Below, in pieces: positions 18,475-26,997 of a stretch of 64,000 nucleotides of DNA. A program made the translations under genes and the position numbers. Numbering within the stretch: the stretch's first letter is position 1; each line of letters starts with the position of its first letter. The stretch spans positions 1 to 64,000 of the forward strand of contig JAPPLU010000092.1 in the NCBI GenBank assembly GCA_028874075.1, given 5' to 3'. The notes beneath the pieces were generated by a model. The model saw nothing but the letters and a program-made list of their open reading frames with translations, searched no databases and had not been told where the DNA came from. The DNA is from Chloroflexota bacterium. GTDB taxonomy: Bacteria > Chloroflexota > Dehalococcoidia > Lucifugimonadales > UBA3495.

Positions 18475-19497
18475 TTACAATACGTGAAACATCAGCCGGT
18501 GGTCCCGCAGCACGTCGGCGGCAAAGTCGTTCTCCACGTCGCGCCACACGGAGTGGATGTGGTTGGCGCCGTCCTGGATATTGTCAAACTCGATCAGGAA
18601 GGTGCCGCCGTGGATACGGTAATAGTGGTCCCGGCTGCGATCGGTGGCGCCGGCCCACACGATACGGAAGTGGTCCAGCCCCTTCTCCTTTATCTCATCC
18701 AGCCTTTCCCGGGCCACGTCGGTGCGGACCTGGTTGACGTATTCGGTAATCAAAGCCAGCAACACTTCCTTCTGTTCGCCCGTCATGTCGGCGGCGGCCA
18801 GGCCCTCGCCTTCGTGCACCGGAGCCTTGGTGGTGTTGTAGGTCAGGATGTCCCAGGGGGCGTTTTCATGGATGACGGCCCTGGCCCGCTGCTCGTCGGT
18901 TAGCGACGACATTAACTCGATGGCCAGGTCTTCCCGATGACCCAGGATGCGCAGGCCTTGCTTTTCGCCGTGGGGCACTTCGGCAGGGTTAGCCCCGAAG
19001 AAGAAGGGAGTTACCGCCGTTACTTCGTCGCCCCAGACGCTAAAGTGGAGGGAGACGTGATGGCCTTCGGCGCGCCACCCCCAGGGTTCCTCGCCGCCGG
19101 GTTCCCCGAACACGGTCCAGTAATAAAGCTCCGGGTCCCGGACGAAGGTCACTATGTTCCGTTCCTCTTCCAGGGGCCCAAGGATAAGTTCGTGCTCGAT
19201 GATGGCCCGGGCCTGCTGGTAGGCCTGGGGATCCAGGGAACTCTCCATAATGGCAAAGGCCAGGTTTCGCTGTTCCTCGTTCATATCCCGCAGGGGCAGA
19301 CCGTGCCTATTCATGGGCGGGTAGTACCAGAACTGCCGCTCCCCGTCCAGGTAGTGGAAAGTCGCCTTAGCCTTCTGCTCAGGATCAAGACTGTCCAGCC
19401 AGTTTCGGCATGCCGTAGCAATATCCGCTGCGGCTTGCTTGTGTCCATGATAGTGGGCATGCCTGATGCCGTGGTTGTGTTCCGCTGTCGCCGTCAT
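18475..19497 (-). CDS. DUF3500 domain-containing protein
   Basis: A 340-residue protein matching the DUF3500 pattern as I remember it: a central FGEPGGEEPWGWRAEGHHVSL-type block (residues about 131-150), then FFFGANPAEVPHG, and a C-terminal HYYRIHGGTFLIEFDNIQDG followed by HIHSVWRD. The N-terminus is rich in histidine (HNHGIRHAHYHGHK). The family's reaction is not established. The many conserved His, Glu and Trp residues would fit a metal-dependent enzyme, but that is inference. A typical lipoprotein or secretion signal is absent, so it should be cytoplasmic. AAGGAG lies about 12 bases upstream of the ATG. Confidence 0.75.
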   Translation of the reverse strand: MTATAEHNHGIRHAHYHGHKQAAADIATACRNWLDSLDPEQKAKATFHYLDGERQFWYYPPMNRHGLPLRDMNEEQRNLAFAIMESSLDPQAYQQARAIIEHELILGPLEEERNIVTFVRDPELYYWTVFGEPGGEEPWGWRAEGHHVSLHFSVWGDEVTAVTPFFFGANPAEVPHGEKQGLRILGHREDLAIELMSSLTDEQRARAVIHENAPWDILTYNTTKAPVHEGEGLAAADMTGEQKEVLLALITEYVNQVRTDVARERLDEIKEKGLDHFRIVWAGATDRSRDHYYRIHGGTFLIEFDNIQDGANHIHSVWRDVENDFAADVLRDHRLMFHVL

Positions 19498-19755
19498 CTT
19501 ATTTGTAGCTCCTTGCCGGTTTGCCAGTGGTTGAGCACCGGCTGTGCAAATCAGGGTTGAGTTTAGTGTTGGGGCATTAAGGGTGTCAACCTGAAAGAGT
19601 TATGCCAATGCGCCAATGGGATGTAGCAAACTCTCCCTGGCCCACCGTCGCAGCAACTGCGGAAACCCTGCAGCCCGGGTTATGTAGGCTCTCTTCCGCT
19701 GGCACGACCCATTTCTGCAGGCTTGAAACGCGAGAGTACAGCATGGCATTCCCGC

Positions 19756-19783
19756 TTGACACCACCCCCATCCCGGTTATCAT
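19756..19783 (+). promoter_or_regulatory. Sigma70-type promoter before the alpha/beta hydrolase
   Basis: TTGACA at 19756-19761, a 16-base spacer, then TATCAT at 19778-19783 (one mismatch). Predicted transcription start is near 19790, leaving about 30 bases before the ATG at 19821. This supports the shorter start for the downstream gene. Confidence 0.6.
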
Positions 19784-19820
19784 TGGGACAACCTATCTAT
19801 CCCATTTGGAGGTATTCACT

Positions 19821-20720
19821 ATGGCTTCTCATTCCCTGGGCCTCACCCTGCACCAGGCCGCGAGACAGAAGGGTGTTTCCTTCACCCAGGAGAATGAACC
19901 GGTCGATCGGACCGTGCAAGTCGATGGAATGACCTTACACTACCTGGAATGGGGAGAACCCGGCAGTCCGCTGGTAATGATGCTGCATGGCGGTTCCCAG
20001 CAAGCCCACAGTTGGGACTTTGTCAGCCTACCCCTGTCCGAGGACTTCCACATAATTGCCATGGACCAGCGGGGCCACGGGGACAGCGACTGGGCCACCA
20101 ACGGCGACTACACCATTGAAGCTCACCAGCGTGACATTGACGGCTTCGTTAGCGCTCTGGGCCTCGGCAATTTCCACCTGATTGGCCACTCAATGGGCGG
20201 TCGCAACAGTTACGTCTGGGCATCCCGTAACGCGGACAAGCTTCGCTCACTGGTCATCGTGGACACCGGGCCGGTAGCCCAGTCCAGGGGCCGCAACCGC
20301 ATCCAGAACTTTCGAGAATTGCCCGACGAGTTAGACAGCTTTGAAGAGTTTGCCGATCGGGTGCAGGAGTACACCGGCCGCACTCGGGAGCAGACCCTGG
20401 GGGCCCTGAAATACAGCATTCGGGAGCGGGCCGATGGCAAGTGGACCTGGAAATACGACAAGCTGCTCCGCGCTCCCGGCCGCCAGGGCCCGGTCTGGTC
20501 ACAGGAACAGCTCTGGGAAGCGGTGGCAAAGATCACTTGCCCCACTCTGGTCGTGCGTGGCGGCAACAGCGATATCTTCGCCGATGAGACCATGCGGGAA
20601 ATGCAGCAGGTAATACCCAGCTGCCAAATTGTGACTGTCCCTGACGCGGGCCACCTGGTGGCGGGCGACAACCCGGTGGATTTCCTGGCCGCCATTCGCA
20701 GTTTCTTCTCAACACTGTGA
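19821..20720 (+). CDS. Alpha/beta hydrolase
   Basis: Cytoplasmic serine hydrolase of 299 residues. It has the oxyanion-hole segment MMLHGGSQQAHSW, the MDQRGHGDS strand, the nucleophile elbow GHSMGG and the terminal histidine in VPDAGHLV. The acid residue is probably in VRGGNSDIF (the Asp). I chose the ATG at 19821 (GGAGGT 7-12 bases upstream) over an in-frame ATG at 19602; a good promoter lies between them, so the long form is unlikely. Similar enzymes hydrolyse esters, meta-cleavage products or lactones. The neighbours do not fix the substrate. Confidence 0.85.
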   Translation: MASHSLGLTLHQAARQKGVSFTQENEPVDRTVQVDGMTLHYLEWGEPGSPLVMMLHGGSQQAHSWDFVSLPLSEDFHIIAMDQRGHGDSDWATNGDYTIEAHQRDIDGFVSALGLGNFHLIGHSMGGRNSYVWASRNADKLRSLVIVDTGPVAQSRGRNRIQNFRELPDELDSFEEFADRVQEYTGRTREQTLGALKYSIRERADGKWTWKYDKLLRAPGRQGPVWSQEQLWEAVAKITCPTLVVRGGNSDIFADETMREMQQVIPSCQIVTVPDAGHLVAGDNPVDFLAAIRSFFSTL

Positions 20721-20730
20721 TTTGGCGTAA

Positions 20731-20802
20731 ACACGGATGGACATGATCTGCGGGTTTAAGGTTGGCCTGAAGGCCGCCTCATCCTGTGTATCTCGTCCAT
20801 CC
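20731..20802. repeat. Inverted pair of an ATCCTGT..CATCC intergenic repeat
   Basis: Bases 20731-20748 (minus-strand reading GATCATGTCCATCCGTGT) and 20781-20802 (ATCCTGTGTATCTCGTCCAT and following) are related copies in opposite orientation, able to form a large imperfect hairpin between two convergent genes. A third copy is at 60940-60966. It could act as a bidirectional terminator or be a short dispersed repeat of this genome. Confidence 0.5.
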
Positions 20803-20811
20803 ACCATTCAC

Positions 20812-22113
20812 CTAGCTGAACAGGCGGGGCACCAAGTCTCCCAGCGCAAAGCCGATGGCGGCTGAGACGGCGCCGATTCCCAGGACTTCCAACCCCTGCA
20901 AAATAGGGGCCTTGCTGACCATCCGCCCCTTTCCCATTCCCAGCACAAACAGTCCCACCAGCGCTGCTACGATTGACACCACAATGGCCGTCCATCCCCC
21001 CAGGAACAGGTAAGGCACAATAGGGACCATCGCCGCCACCACGAAGGAAACACCCATAACCAGTGCGTCCTTTACCGGGTTGGTCGTCACGTCCGGGCTG
21101 ATGCCCAGTTCCTTCTCTACCATCGTACGCAGCCAGGCTTCCTTGTCCTGCGCGATCTCGGCCGCCATGTCACTGGCTTCCTGGAAACTCCTTCCTTCCC
21201 GTTGGAGAACCACCACCAACTCGGCAAACTCCTCTGCCGGATTTTCCTCCATTTCCCGGGCCTCCCGGGCAATCTCCGCCTGCTGTACATCCTGCTCGGC
21301 CCTGGAGCCGAGGTAGGCCCCGGTAGCCATGGAAATCATGCCGGCCAGCGCGGCGGCCAAACCTGCCACCAGGATGGTAGCGCCGTCTCCAATAGCCACG
21401 GCCACCGACGTTACCAACGCAACGGTGCTCAGAATCCCGTCCTGCGCGCCAAACACCACTTCCCTTAAACGGCCCAGGTTGGCCACCCGAAACCGCTCTT
21501 TATCCACCTCAATGGTTGCCGCCACGTAGGTGTTCAGGTCAATCTGCGCTTCACCGGTGCCTACCATCAGGTCGGAATCGGCGAAAACGGGCCCCCGGTG
21601 CGGAGCGGGGACCTGCGGCGATACCTCGCGGGTCTGTCCCACCCTGTCGTCGACCTCGTATGCCTGGGATGGGACGGGCGTAGACGTCCTGGCTTGGGAG
21701 AGCCGGGTTTGCCTGGTCTCCAGTTGCTCCAGAGCCCGGGCAAAAATGGCCTGGTGGTGCTGTTCCCGCTCCAAGGCCAGCGCGAAGGAATCAGCAGCGT
21801 CCTGGCGGCCGTCGTTTTGGGCGTCCCGAATCATGCGGGGGTACATTATGCTGAACTCTCTGGATTCCCCTTCAATCACGGAGCGCAGGTTTTCCAGAGT
21901 GCTGTTGACTTCTCCTGCCACGTTGAGATGGTTCAGCCCATGAATGGTCTCGGCTCCCGCCACTTCCTGGAACACCTGGGCAACTTCGGGGTATCCCTCC
22001 TCCAGGGCCTTATGGGCAAAAGCGTTATATTTCAGATGTGCCAACGCCTCTCCGGCTATGGCGCTCCAAAGGTTTCTCTCCGTGCGGGTTAATTCCTGCG
22101 CCGAGGACGTCAT
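20812..22113 (-). CDS. Ferritin-like/VIT1 fusion (MbfA-type iron transporter)
   Basis: Fusion of an N-terminal ferritin-like four-helix domain with a C-terminal VIT1/CCC1 membrane domain (433 residues). The first domain shows iron-ligand spacing: E22 (GEALAH), E50 and E55-x2-H58 (AGAETIH), then ALEREQHH near residue 130. After a Pro-rich linker (about 140-190) the transporter begins with REVVFGAQDGILS, the VIT1 signature, and has about five helices in total. In the known MbfA proteins such fusions export iron and protect against peroxide, so export of Fe2+/Mn2+ is the best guess. The ATG at 22113 has AGGTGAGC upstream and is preferred to a TTG at 22152. Confidence 0.83.
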   Translation of the reverse strand: MTSSAQELTRTERNLWSAIAGEALAHLKYNAFAHKALEEGYPEVAQVFQEVAGAETIHGLNHLNVAGEVNSTLENLRSVIEGESREFSIMYPRMIRDAQNDGRQDAADSFALALEREQHHQAIFARALEQLETRQTRLSQARTSTPVPSQAYEVDDRVGQTREVSPQVPAPHRGPVFADSDLMVGTGEAQIDLNTYVAATIEVDKERFRVANLGRLREVVFGAQDGILSTVALVTSVAVAIGDGATILVAGLAAALAGMISMATGAYLGSRAEQDVQQAEIAREAREMEENPAEEFAELVVVLQREGRSFQEASDMAAEIAQDKEAWLRTMVEKELGISPDVTTNPVKDALVMGVSFVVAAMVPIVPYLFLGGWTAIVVSIVAALVGLFVLGMGKGRMVSKAPILQGLEVLGIGAVSAAIGFALGDLVPRLFS

Positions 22114-22361
22114 GCTGCTCACCTGTTCCAGCAAACAAATTTGGGAAAACAAATAATTACTATTATTCTAATGCCATTGCCACCGAAAAGCGAAGGTCAG
22201 ACACCGGCCCACTCTTGCTGCCACTCCGGAATCTGACTTTATTCCCAGCTCATCGCCAAGGCAGGCCGACCTTGCGGCTGTTCCCGGCCTCGCCCATAAT
22301 TGGGCCACTTCCCGAGCATCGGCGCTCGGTTGAATTCCAATGCTAAAAAACGGAGGAACCG

Positions 22362-23294
22362 ATGAAGGTTGGATTTATTGGCCTCGGAACTATGGGCAGC
22401 AGCATGGCCTATAACTGCCTGCAAGGCGGCAACGATATGATCGTCCACGACATCCGGCGCGAGGCCGCTACGCCCCACCTGGAGGCGGGCGCGGAATGGG
22501 CCGATTCCCCCAGGGAGGTAGCCGAGGGCTCCGACGTGGTTTTCACTTCCCTGCCGGGGCCGGTGGAAGTGGAGGCCGTGGCCCTGGGTGAAGACGGTCT
22601 GATCGAGGGCCTTGAGGCTGGAAAAGTCTATTTTGACCTGAGCACGAACTCACCAACAGTAATTCGCAAGATTCACCAGGTCTACGAGGAGCAGGGAATC
22701 CACATGCTGGACGCTCCGGTCAGCGGTGGTCCCCGGGGTGCCCGTTCCCGGAACCTGGCCATCTGGGTGGGCGGCGACAAGGACCTGTTTGACCGCTACA
22801 AGGAAGTCCTCGACTCCATCGGCGACAAGGCCTATTACGTTGGCCCGATTGGCTGCGGTTCCGTCGCCAAGCTGGTCCATAACTGCTCCGGCTACATCAT
22901 CCAGACTGCCCTGGCCGAGACATTTACCATGGGTGTGAAAGCGGGTGTGGAACCGCTGGCCCTCTGGCAGGCAGTCCGGTGGGGAGCCCAGGGACGCCGT
23001 GGCCCCTTCGAGGGACTGGCGGAACATCTGCTGCCGGGCAACTTTGACCCGCCGGACTTTGCCCTGCAACTGGCCCGAAAGGATGTGGACCTTGCCGTCG
23101 GCGTGGGCCGCGAGTTCAACGTCCCCATGCGCCTGGCCAACCTGACTCTGGCCGAACTGACCGAAGCCATAAACCGGGGATGGGGCCACCGGGACTCCAG
23201 GGTCGCCATGCTGCTGCAGGAAGAGCGGGCCGACGTGGAGGTAAGGGTGGAGGAAGAAGTGCTGAGGCAGGTGCTGGAGGAAGAACGAGGATAG
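22362..23294 (+). CDS. NAD(P)-dependent oxidoreductase, 3-hydroxyisobutyrate dehydrogenase family
   Basis: Beta-hydroxyacid dehydrogenase of 310 residues. Rossmann motif GFIGLGTMG (4-12), DAPVSGGPRGA (117-127), and catalytic K170 in the SVAKLVHN segment. The helical C-terminal domain has LARKDVDLAVGV. It ends in an unusually charged, glutamate-rich tail (about residues 286-310). GGAGGAACCG precedes the ATG. It is not closely similar to the other dehydrogenase of this family in the window (10962-11840), so they probably act on different substrates. Divergent from the iron transporter; 159 bases before the VOC gene. Confidence 0.87.
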   Translation: MKVGFIGLGTMGSSMAYNCLQGGNDMIVHDIRREAATPHLEAGAEWADSPREVAEGSDVVFTSLPGPVEVEAVALGEDGLIEGLEAGKVYFDLSTNSPTVIRKIHQVYEEQGIHMLDAPVSGGPRGARSRNLAIWVGGDKDLFDRYKEVLDSIGDKAYYVGPIGCGSVAKLVHNCSGYIIQTALAETFTMGVKAGVEPLALWQAVRWGAQGRRGPFEGLAEHLLPGNFDPPDFALQLARKDVDLAVGVGREFNVPMRLANLTLAELTEAINRGWGHRDSRVAMLLQEERADVEVRVEEEVLRQVLEEERG

Positions 23295-23373
23295 ACCAGC
23301 GCTCTACGCCCTTTCCGTTCTCGTCATCATCTTTAGACTGCGATTTATCGCTATATTCCTCGCAACGAAAGTG

Positions 23374-23379
23374 TATAAT
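23374..23379 (+). promoter_or_regulatory. Candidate -10 box before the VOC gene
   Basis: A perfect TATAAT preceded by TG, 75 bases before the VOC start. No good -35 is found at the right distance, so the call is tentative. Confidence 0.35.
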
Positions 23380-23454
23380 CGTGAAAGAGGCACATACGCC
23401 GTATCGGCCCGTCCGGGCCCGTTACCTCTTTGACCAAGACTTGGGAGGTGCACC

Positions 23455-23820
23455 ATGGCTATCGAACTGAACCATACCATTGTTCCCTCACGCGACAAGG
23501 AAGCCGGCGCCAGGTTCTTCGCCCGGGTGTTCGGGCTTACCTACGAAGGCATCCATGGCCATTTCGCGCCCGTCAAGGTAAACGATTCTCTGACCCTGGA
23601 CTTCGATGACCGCGAAGAGTTTGAACACCACCACTATGCATTCCATGTTTCCGAGGATGACTTTGACAACATTTTCAGCCGGATAAAGGCAGAGGGAATT
23701 CCTTGGGGAAGCGGTCCCCGCAGCCTTGAGGATATGGACATCAACCACCGCATGGGCGGCCGGGGCGTCTACTTCTGCGATCCCGACGGGCATGTCCTTG
23801 AGTTGCTCACCCGCACTTAG
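23455..23820 (+). CDS. VOC family protein (glyoxalase/dioxygenase superfamily)
   Basis: Single-domain VOC protein of 121 residues with two beta-alpha-beta-beta-beta units. Likely metal ligands are H7 (ELNHT), H64 (YAFHVS) and E116 (HVLELLT), the usual triad of glyoxalase-type and extradiol-type members. The DPDGHVLEL ending is typical. It lacks the features of a specific glyoxalase I, so the substrate is open. A strong Shine-Dalgarno (GGGAGGTG) precedes the ATG. It is probably its own unit, with a hairpin terminator directly after it. Confidence 0.82.
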   Translation: MAIELNHTIVPSRDKEAGARFFARVFGLTYEGIHGHFAPVKVNDSLTLDFDDREEFEHHHYAFHVSEDDFDNIFSRIKAEGIPWGSGPRSLEDMDINHRMGGRGVYFCDPDGHVLELLTRT

Positions 23821-23854
23821 GAACCCTGCACCGTCGAATTGTTCGCCAATGAGC

Positions 23855-23884
23855 CTGGGCCGGGGGGTATATTCCCCGGCCCAG
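23855..23884. terminator. Bidirectional hairpin terminator
   Basis: Perfect 11-bp inverted repeat CTGGGCCGGGG / CCCCGGCCCAG with an 8-base loop, between the convergent VOC gene and the minus-strand gene ending at 23924. There is no long U-run on either side, but the stem is very stable. Confidence 0.65.
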
Positions 23885-23923
23885 CAATTATCCCTGTAGT
23901 TGAATCGGCGCCCGACCGTGGCG

Positions 23924-25294
23924 TTAGTTATCCCCGGATTCCCGGTTTACGCCACTGTCCAAAGGCTCGTACGGCAGTTCGCCCTGAGCGCCATTCGACC
24001 GCGAACCGGGCCTGGGAGAATCGGGGCGCGGGCTACCGGCTAACCCCGAGGTATCCTGGCTGTCCCCGGTCTCCTCTTCGCCGGTTGGCGCCCTCCGGGA
24101 AACGCGGCCGCCGGTCATTGCCTGCCGCATCAGCCCCATCGTATCGATAATACGGGGTTCCAGCGCGAACCTTCTTTCCCGCCGCCCCAACTCCTCGGTC
24201 AACGTGGTTCCGGGACGGCGCACCTCGCGATATTCGGTCAACAAGCTGTTTAGCCCAGAGGCCAGTTCCAGGGTACGGTCCAGCTCCGCCAGCTCGGTCA
24301 GGGCCTGGGCAGTCCAGAATGAGGTGTCCTGTTCCAAGAACTCCAGGTCTGCCGAGAACTCGGCTATCATTTCGGTGTGAGCTTCCAGCAGGCTGGCCCG
24401 CCGTTCCCGCTGCGCAGACTTCAATGCCCTGATGCCACTCACAGCCTCCACGAAGGAGGGCACGGCCTCGTTCCAGTTCCGGTCCTCAGGGCTTAACGAA
24501 GCCAGGAATTCGATGCACTGGTTGAGTATTGCCGGACCCTCTATCTGAGTAACAACAGCTGAAGACAACGGGGGAGTGGCAGCGACCGGGGTCGGAGCAG
24601 GAGCAGGGGTGTGAACGGGCGCAGGCGACTGTTCTCTGGGAGACTCCACCAACTGGGCAGGTTGCTGGGTTTCGCCGGATCGCTCCGCTTCTTCCAACTC
24701 GTTAGCGGCGACTGCCATTTCCCGGATGCTGCCAACATCGATAACCCCGTCATTCATGCCCCGCTCATCTTCTTCTTCCTCCAGAACGATTGTCCTGCCC
24801 GATACATAACACAGCATCAGGGCTACGTCTTCTTCACTCCACAGTTCAGCAAGATCGACAATCCAGTCCAGTTCCCTCTGCCAAACCTCCTCGTCCCAGA
24901 AGCCGCGAAAACGGCTGTTTTCAAAATCGGGGTACTCCGTTGGCAAACCCTGGGATGCCAGGTGTCCCGATACCAGCTTTTCCAACTCATCCAGCGATTC
25001 CGCCCAAACCCACAGGGTCGCCGAGGCCAGTTTCTCAGACTTGGTCACTGCCTCGTTGACCGGTTCCAACAGGGTCGATGATATGGCCAGTGCAGGGTTA
25101 GAATAACCCACCAGCCGAATGCTCCCACGTATGGCCGAATCCAGGGCGCGGCCCGAGTCGGCGGAAACATGATCCCTGGCTCGAAGGGCTCGCAAGACCA
25201 GGGAAATTCGGTATTCCGGGCTAAGGGCCTCGAACATCGACGTAAAGTTCAATAAGGCCCTGTTCGTACTGTCTTCAAAGAGTTTTCTAGTCAT
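23924..25294 (-). CDS. Hypothetical protein with Pro-rich middle and helical ends
   Basis: I do not recognise this 456-residue protein. No signal peptide or membrane helix is visible. The N-terminal part (1-170) is mostly helical and has a Trp-rich stretch (FRGFWDEEVWQRELDWIVDL). An acidic patch (VLEEEEDER) follows, then a Pro/Ala linker (about 210-245) and a second helical part (250-390). The C-terminus is hydrophilic and likely disordered (RPDSPRPGSRSNGAQG). GGAGGTCCCCG precedes the ATG, so the gene is real. The paralogous membrane-protein pair lies upstream on the same strand, separated by 367 bases with hairpins. A scaffold or regulatory role is possible but unsupported. Confidence 0.6.
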   Translation of the reverse strand: MTRKLFEDSTNRALLNFTSMFEALSPEYRISLVLRALRARDHVSADSGRALDSAIRGSIRLVGYSNPALAISSTLLEPVNEAVTKSEKLASATLWVWAESLDELEKLVSGHLASQGLPTEYPDFENSRFRGFWDEEVWQRELDWIVDLAELWSEEDVALMLCYVSGRTIVLEEEEDERGMNDGVIDVGSIREMAVAANELEEAERSGETQQPAQLVESPREQSPAPVHTPAPAPTPVAATPPLSSAVVTQIEGPAILNQCIEFLASLSPEDRNWNEAVPSFVEAVSGIRALKSAQRERRASLLEAHTEMIAEFSADLEFLEQDTSFWTAQALTELAELDRTLELASGLNSLLTEYREVRRPGTTLTEELGRRERRFALEPRIIDTMGLMRQAMTGGRVSRRAPTGEEETGDSQDTSGLAGSPRPDSPRPGSRSNGAQGELPYEPLDSGVNRESGDN

Positions 25295-25661
25295 TCGGGG
25301 ACCTCCGGGTTCGGTCTTCCGTACAATTCAGCGACACCAAATCTCATTGCTCCACCGGCACCGCCTATTGGCCATCGTGAAGACTCACCAATTTTAGCAC
25401 GACAAGAGAATAGACCAATAAAAGGCACGGCACCTCCGCACCCTGCTGAATGTAGGTGCGGAAATCAAATAACCCATTCTTATAAGCTGTATTAGATATT
25501 ATTCTAACATCAGATTACGTCCAAATGCAGGATTCACAGCAAATGCCAAAATCCCGAACGGCAATAGATTATCTCCTTCAGGTGGCGTCCGCTACCTGGA
25601 GGAGATGTTTAGATTCTCTGGGCCGTCTTTCTAGCTTGAATGCAACTATTGCTGCGTCTCA
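25295..25661. other. Intergenic region with two hairpins
   Basis: A 367-base spacer between minus-strand genes. It holds a hairpin at 25436-25461 (CCGCACC / GGTGCGG, 12-base loop), followed on the minus strand within about 12 bases by CCTTTTATT, and the hairpin at 25571-25606 listed separately. The + strand frame through it is antisense to the membrane-protein gene and is not supported as coding. Confidence 0.45.
25571..25606 (-). terminator. Hairpin after the paired membrane-protein genes
   Basis: A 13-bp inverted repeat with one G-T type mismatch (ATCTCCTTCAGGT / ACCTGGAGGAGAT), 10-base loop, starting 55 bases beyond the stop of the minus-strand gene that ends at 25662. The trailing sequence on the minus strand is only weakly U-rich, so it may be a terminator or an RNA-stabilising structure. 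Confidence 0.4.
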
Positions 25662-26261
25662 CTATTCTCCCGGGTCCTTCCCGGCGCCACCCGGAACCTC
25701 ATTGACACTTCCGGGCACTGAACGCGGCATATCCGAAGACGTTTGGGAAGCTGGTTGTCCTTCCACTGCCAACCCGGCCGGGGATATCAAAAGAGAACCT
25801 GGCTGGGATGAATCCTCCCTGGTCTCCTCATCCCAGTCGGAACCGTCCCTCCACAGCTGCCATGCCGTAAGACCACTGAGGATTACAAATGCGGCATTGA
25901 ATGATATCCAGACGAATCCCACAACTTCGCCTGCTCTTTGGTCGTTCATGCTTAGCTCTTCGAACCAGTTGGCGAAGAACCAGAAGGTCAGGAACATCGC
26001 TGCGAAGAGGGTAAGATTGGTGGACAGGTAATTGAAGCTCACGTTCTCGTCCTGCTGCTGCCGGTCCAGCGCCCTCTTCCTCCTGTAATGGTACACGAGG
26101 ATAACGACAACGCCGAAAGCGGTGAGCCAGTTCAGGTAGTCCCAGACCAGGTGCGGATCGGACAAGTACGCACCGTAAATCTCTCCCACCACGAAATGAA
26201 CTCCCAGGGATAAAGAAATCAGAGCAAGAACAACGGCCAAGACCCTTCTCAATACACCCAT
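25662..26261 (-). CDS. Four-helix membrane protein of unknown function
   Basis: Hydrophobic protein of 199 residues with about four membrane helices: 1-28, 41-60, 85-105 and 117-138. A conserved basic HYRRKRALDRQQQ loop follows the second helix, and a WFFANWFEEL segment follows the third. The C-terminal 60 residues are polar and Pro/Ser-rich. It is clearly paralogous to the gene immediately upstream (26272-26730), which has the matching QLQRKRAADR and WFFRNWFDFL segments; only this one has the long tail. Spacing is 10 bases, so they are cotranscribed. GGGAGGGGAC precedes the ATG. I know no characterised homologue. Confidence 0.65.
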   Translation of the reverse strand: MGVLRRVLAVVLALISLSLGVHFVVGEIYGAYLSDPHLVWDYLNWLTAFGVVVILVYHYRRKRALDRQQQDENVSFNYLSTNLTLFAAMFLTFWFFANWFEELSMNDQRAGEVVGFVWISFNAAFVILSGLTAWQLWRDGSDWDEETREDSSQPGSLLISPAGLAVEGQPASQTSSDMPRSVPGSVNEVPGGAGKDPGE

Positions 26262-26271
26262 GTCCCCTCCC

Positions 26272-26730
26272 TTACCCGCGGGCGCCGCCGGATCCCGCAG
26301 CGGTTGGCGCCGAGGCGTGCCACAGTCGAATTCCGGTTAGCCCCACCAGTATCACCAGGAGCGGGTCAAGGATGTACCAAATGACGATTGTGGCCACAGA
26401 CTGGTCGCCTATCGGGTTGGATGAAAGGAAATCGAACCAGTTGCGGAAAAACCACAGCGCCACCAGCAGGGCCAGGAAGAACATTACGTTGGCTTCCAGC
26501 CGCTCCCGGTTCAGGCTGTCACCTCGTATCCGGTCGGCAGCGCGTTTACGTTGCAACTGCACCAGCAGGGTCGCCACAATGGAAAAGGCCATCAGCATGT
26601 CCAGGTAATACCACACGGCCAGTTCCGCCTGGCCTATACCGCTATAAAGCGGCCCAAGCACGAACTGCAGCGACACCGCAATGGCGCAGAACATCAGTAC
26701 CAGCGCCAGCAACATTCGGAGTACGTCCAT
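26272..26730 (-). CDS. Four-helix membrane protein, paralogue of downstream gene
   Basis: About 152 residues with four hydrophobic helices, a basic cytoplasmic loop (QLQRKRAADR) and the WFFRNWFDFL motif shared with its downstream neighbour; the two probably arose by tandem duplication and may form a heteromer. I chose the ATG at 26730 because GGGGGAG is 8 bases upstream; the GTG at 26739 overlaps that site. Function unknown. The residues shared between the copies (Arg/Lys loop, Trp-Phe-Phe-x-Asn-Trp-Phe) are the best candidates for functional positions. Confidence 0.65.
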   Translation of the reverse strand: MDVLRMLLALVLMFCAIAVSLQFVLGPLYSGIGQAELAVWYYLDMLMAFSIVATLLVQLQRKRAADRIRGDSLNRERLEANVMFFLALLVALWFFRNWFDFLSSNPIGDQSVATIVIWYILDPLLVILVGLTGIRLWHASAPTAAGSGGARG

Positions 26731-26968
26731 CCCAATCACTCCCCCGCTTATTTCAGACCCTTGAATGCTATCACTCCGGTTGTTGAAGGTTCCCTAGCCT
26801 GCCGCGACAAGTTATGTGGACTTTGGCCGCCAACAAAATGCGTTGCGCCTTCCTGTCTTCCAGCTCTGACTAAGCGAGCCTTATTCCATCAGCTAATGCT
26901 GCATTTGCAATAAAATCGACCTCTACGGAAAATGCCTTTTCAACTTGAAGAACCGGCCCCGGCTAAAA

Positions 26969-26997
26969 TTGACACGTATTTGGCCCCCTCATATAAT
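26969..26997 (+). promoter_or_regulatory. Perfect consensus sigma70-type promoter
   Basis: TTGACA (26969-26974), a 17-base spacer and TATAAT (26992-26997): an exact match to the vegetative consensus at optimal spacing. Predicted start is near 27004, giving a leader of about 80 bases before yqeY. It probably drives yqeY and perhaps purQ-argC-purL. The rest of the 26731-27084 spacer shows no gene. Confidence 0.8.
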
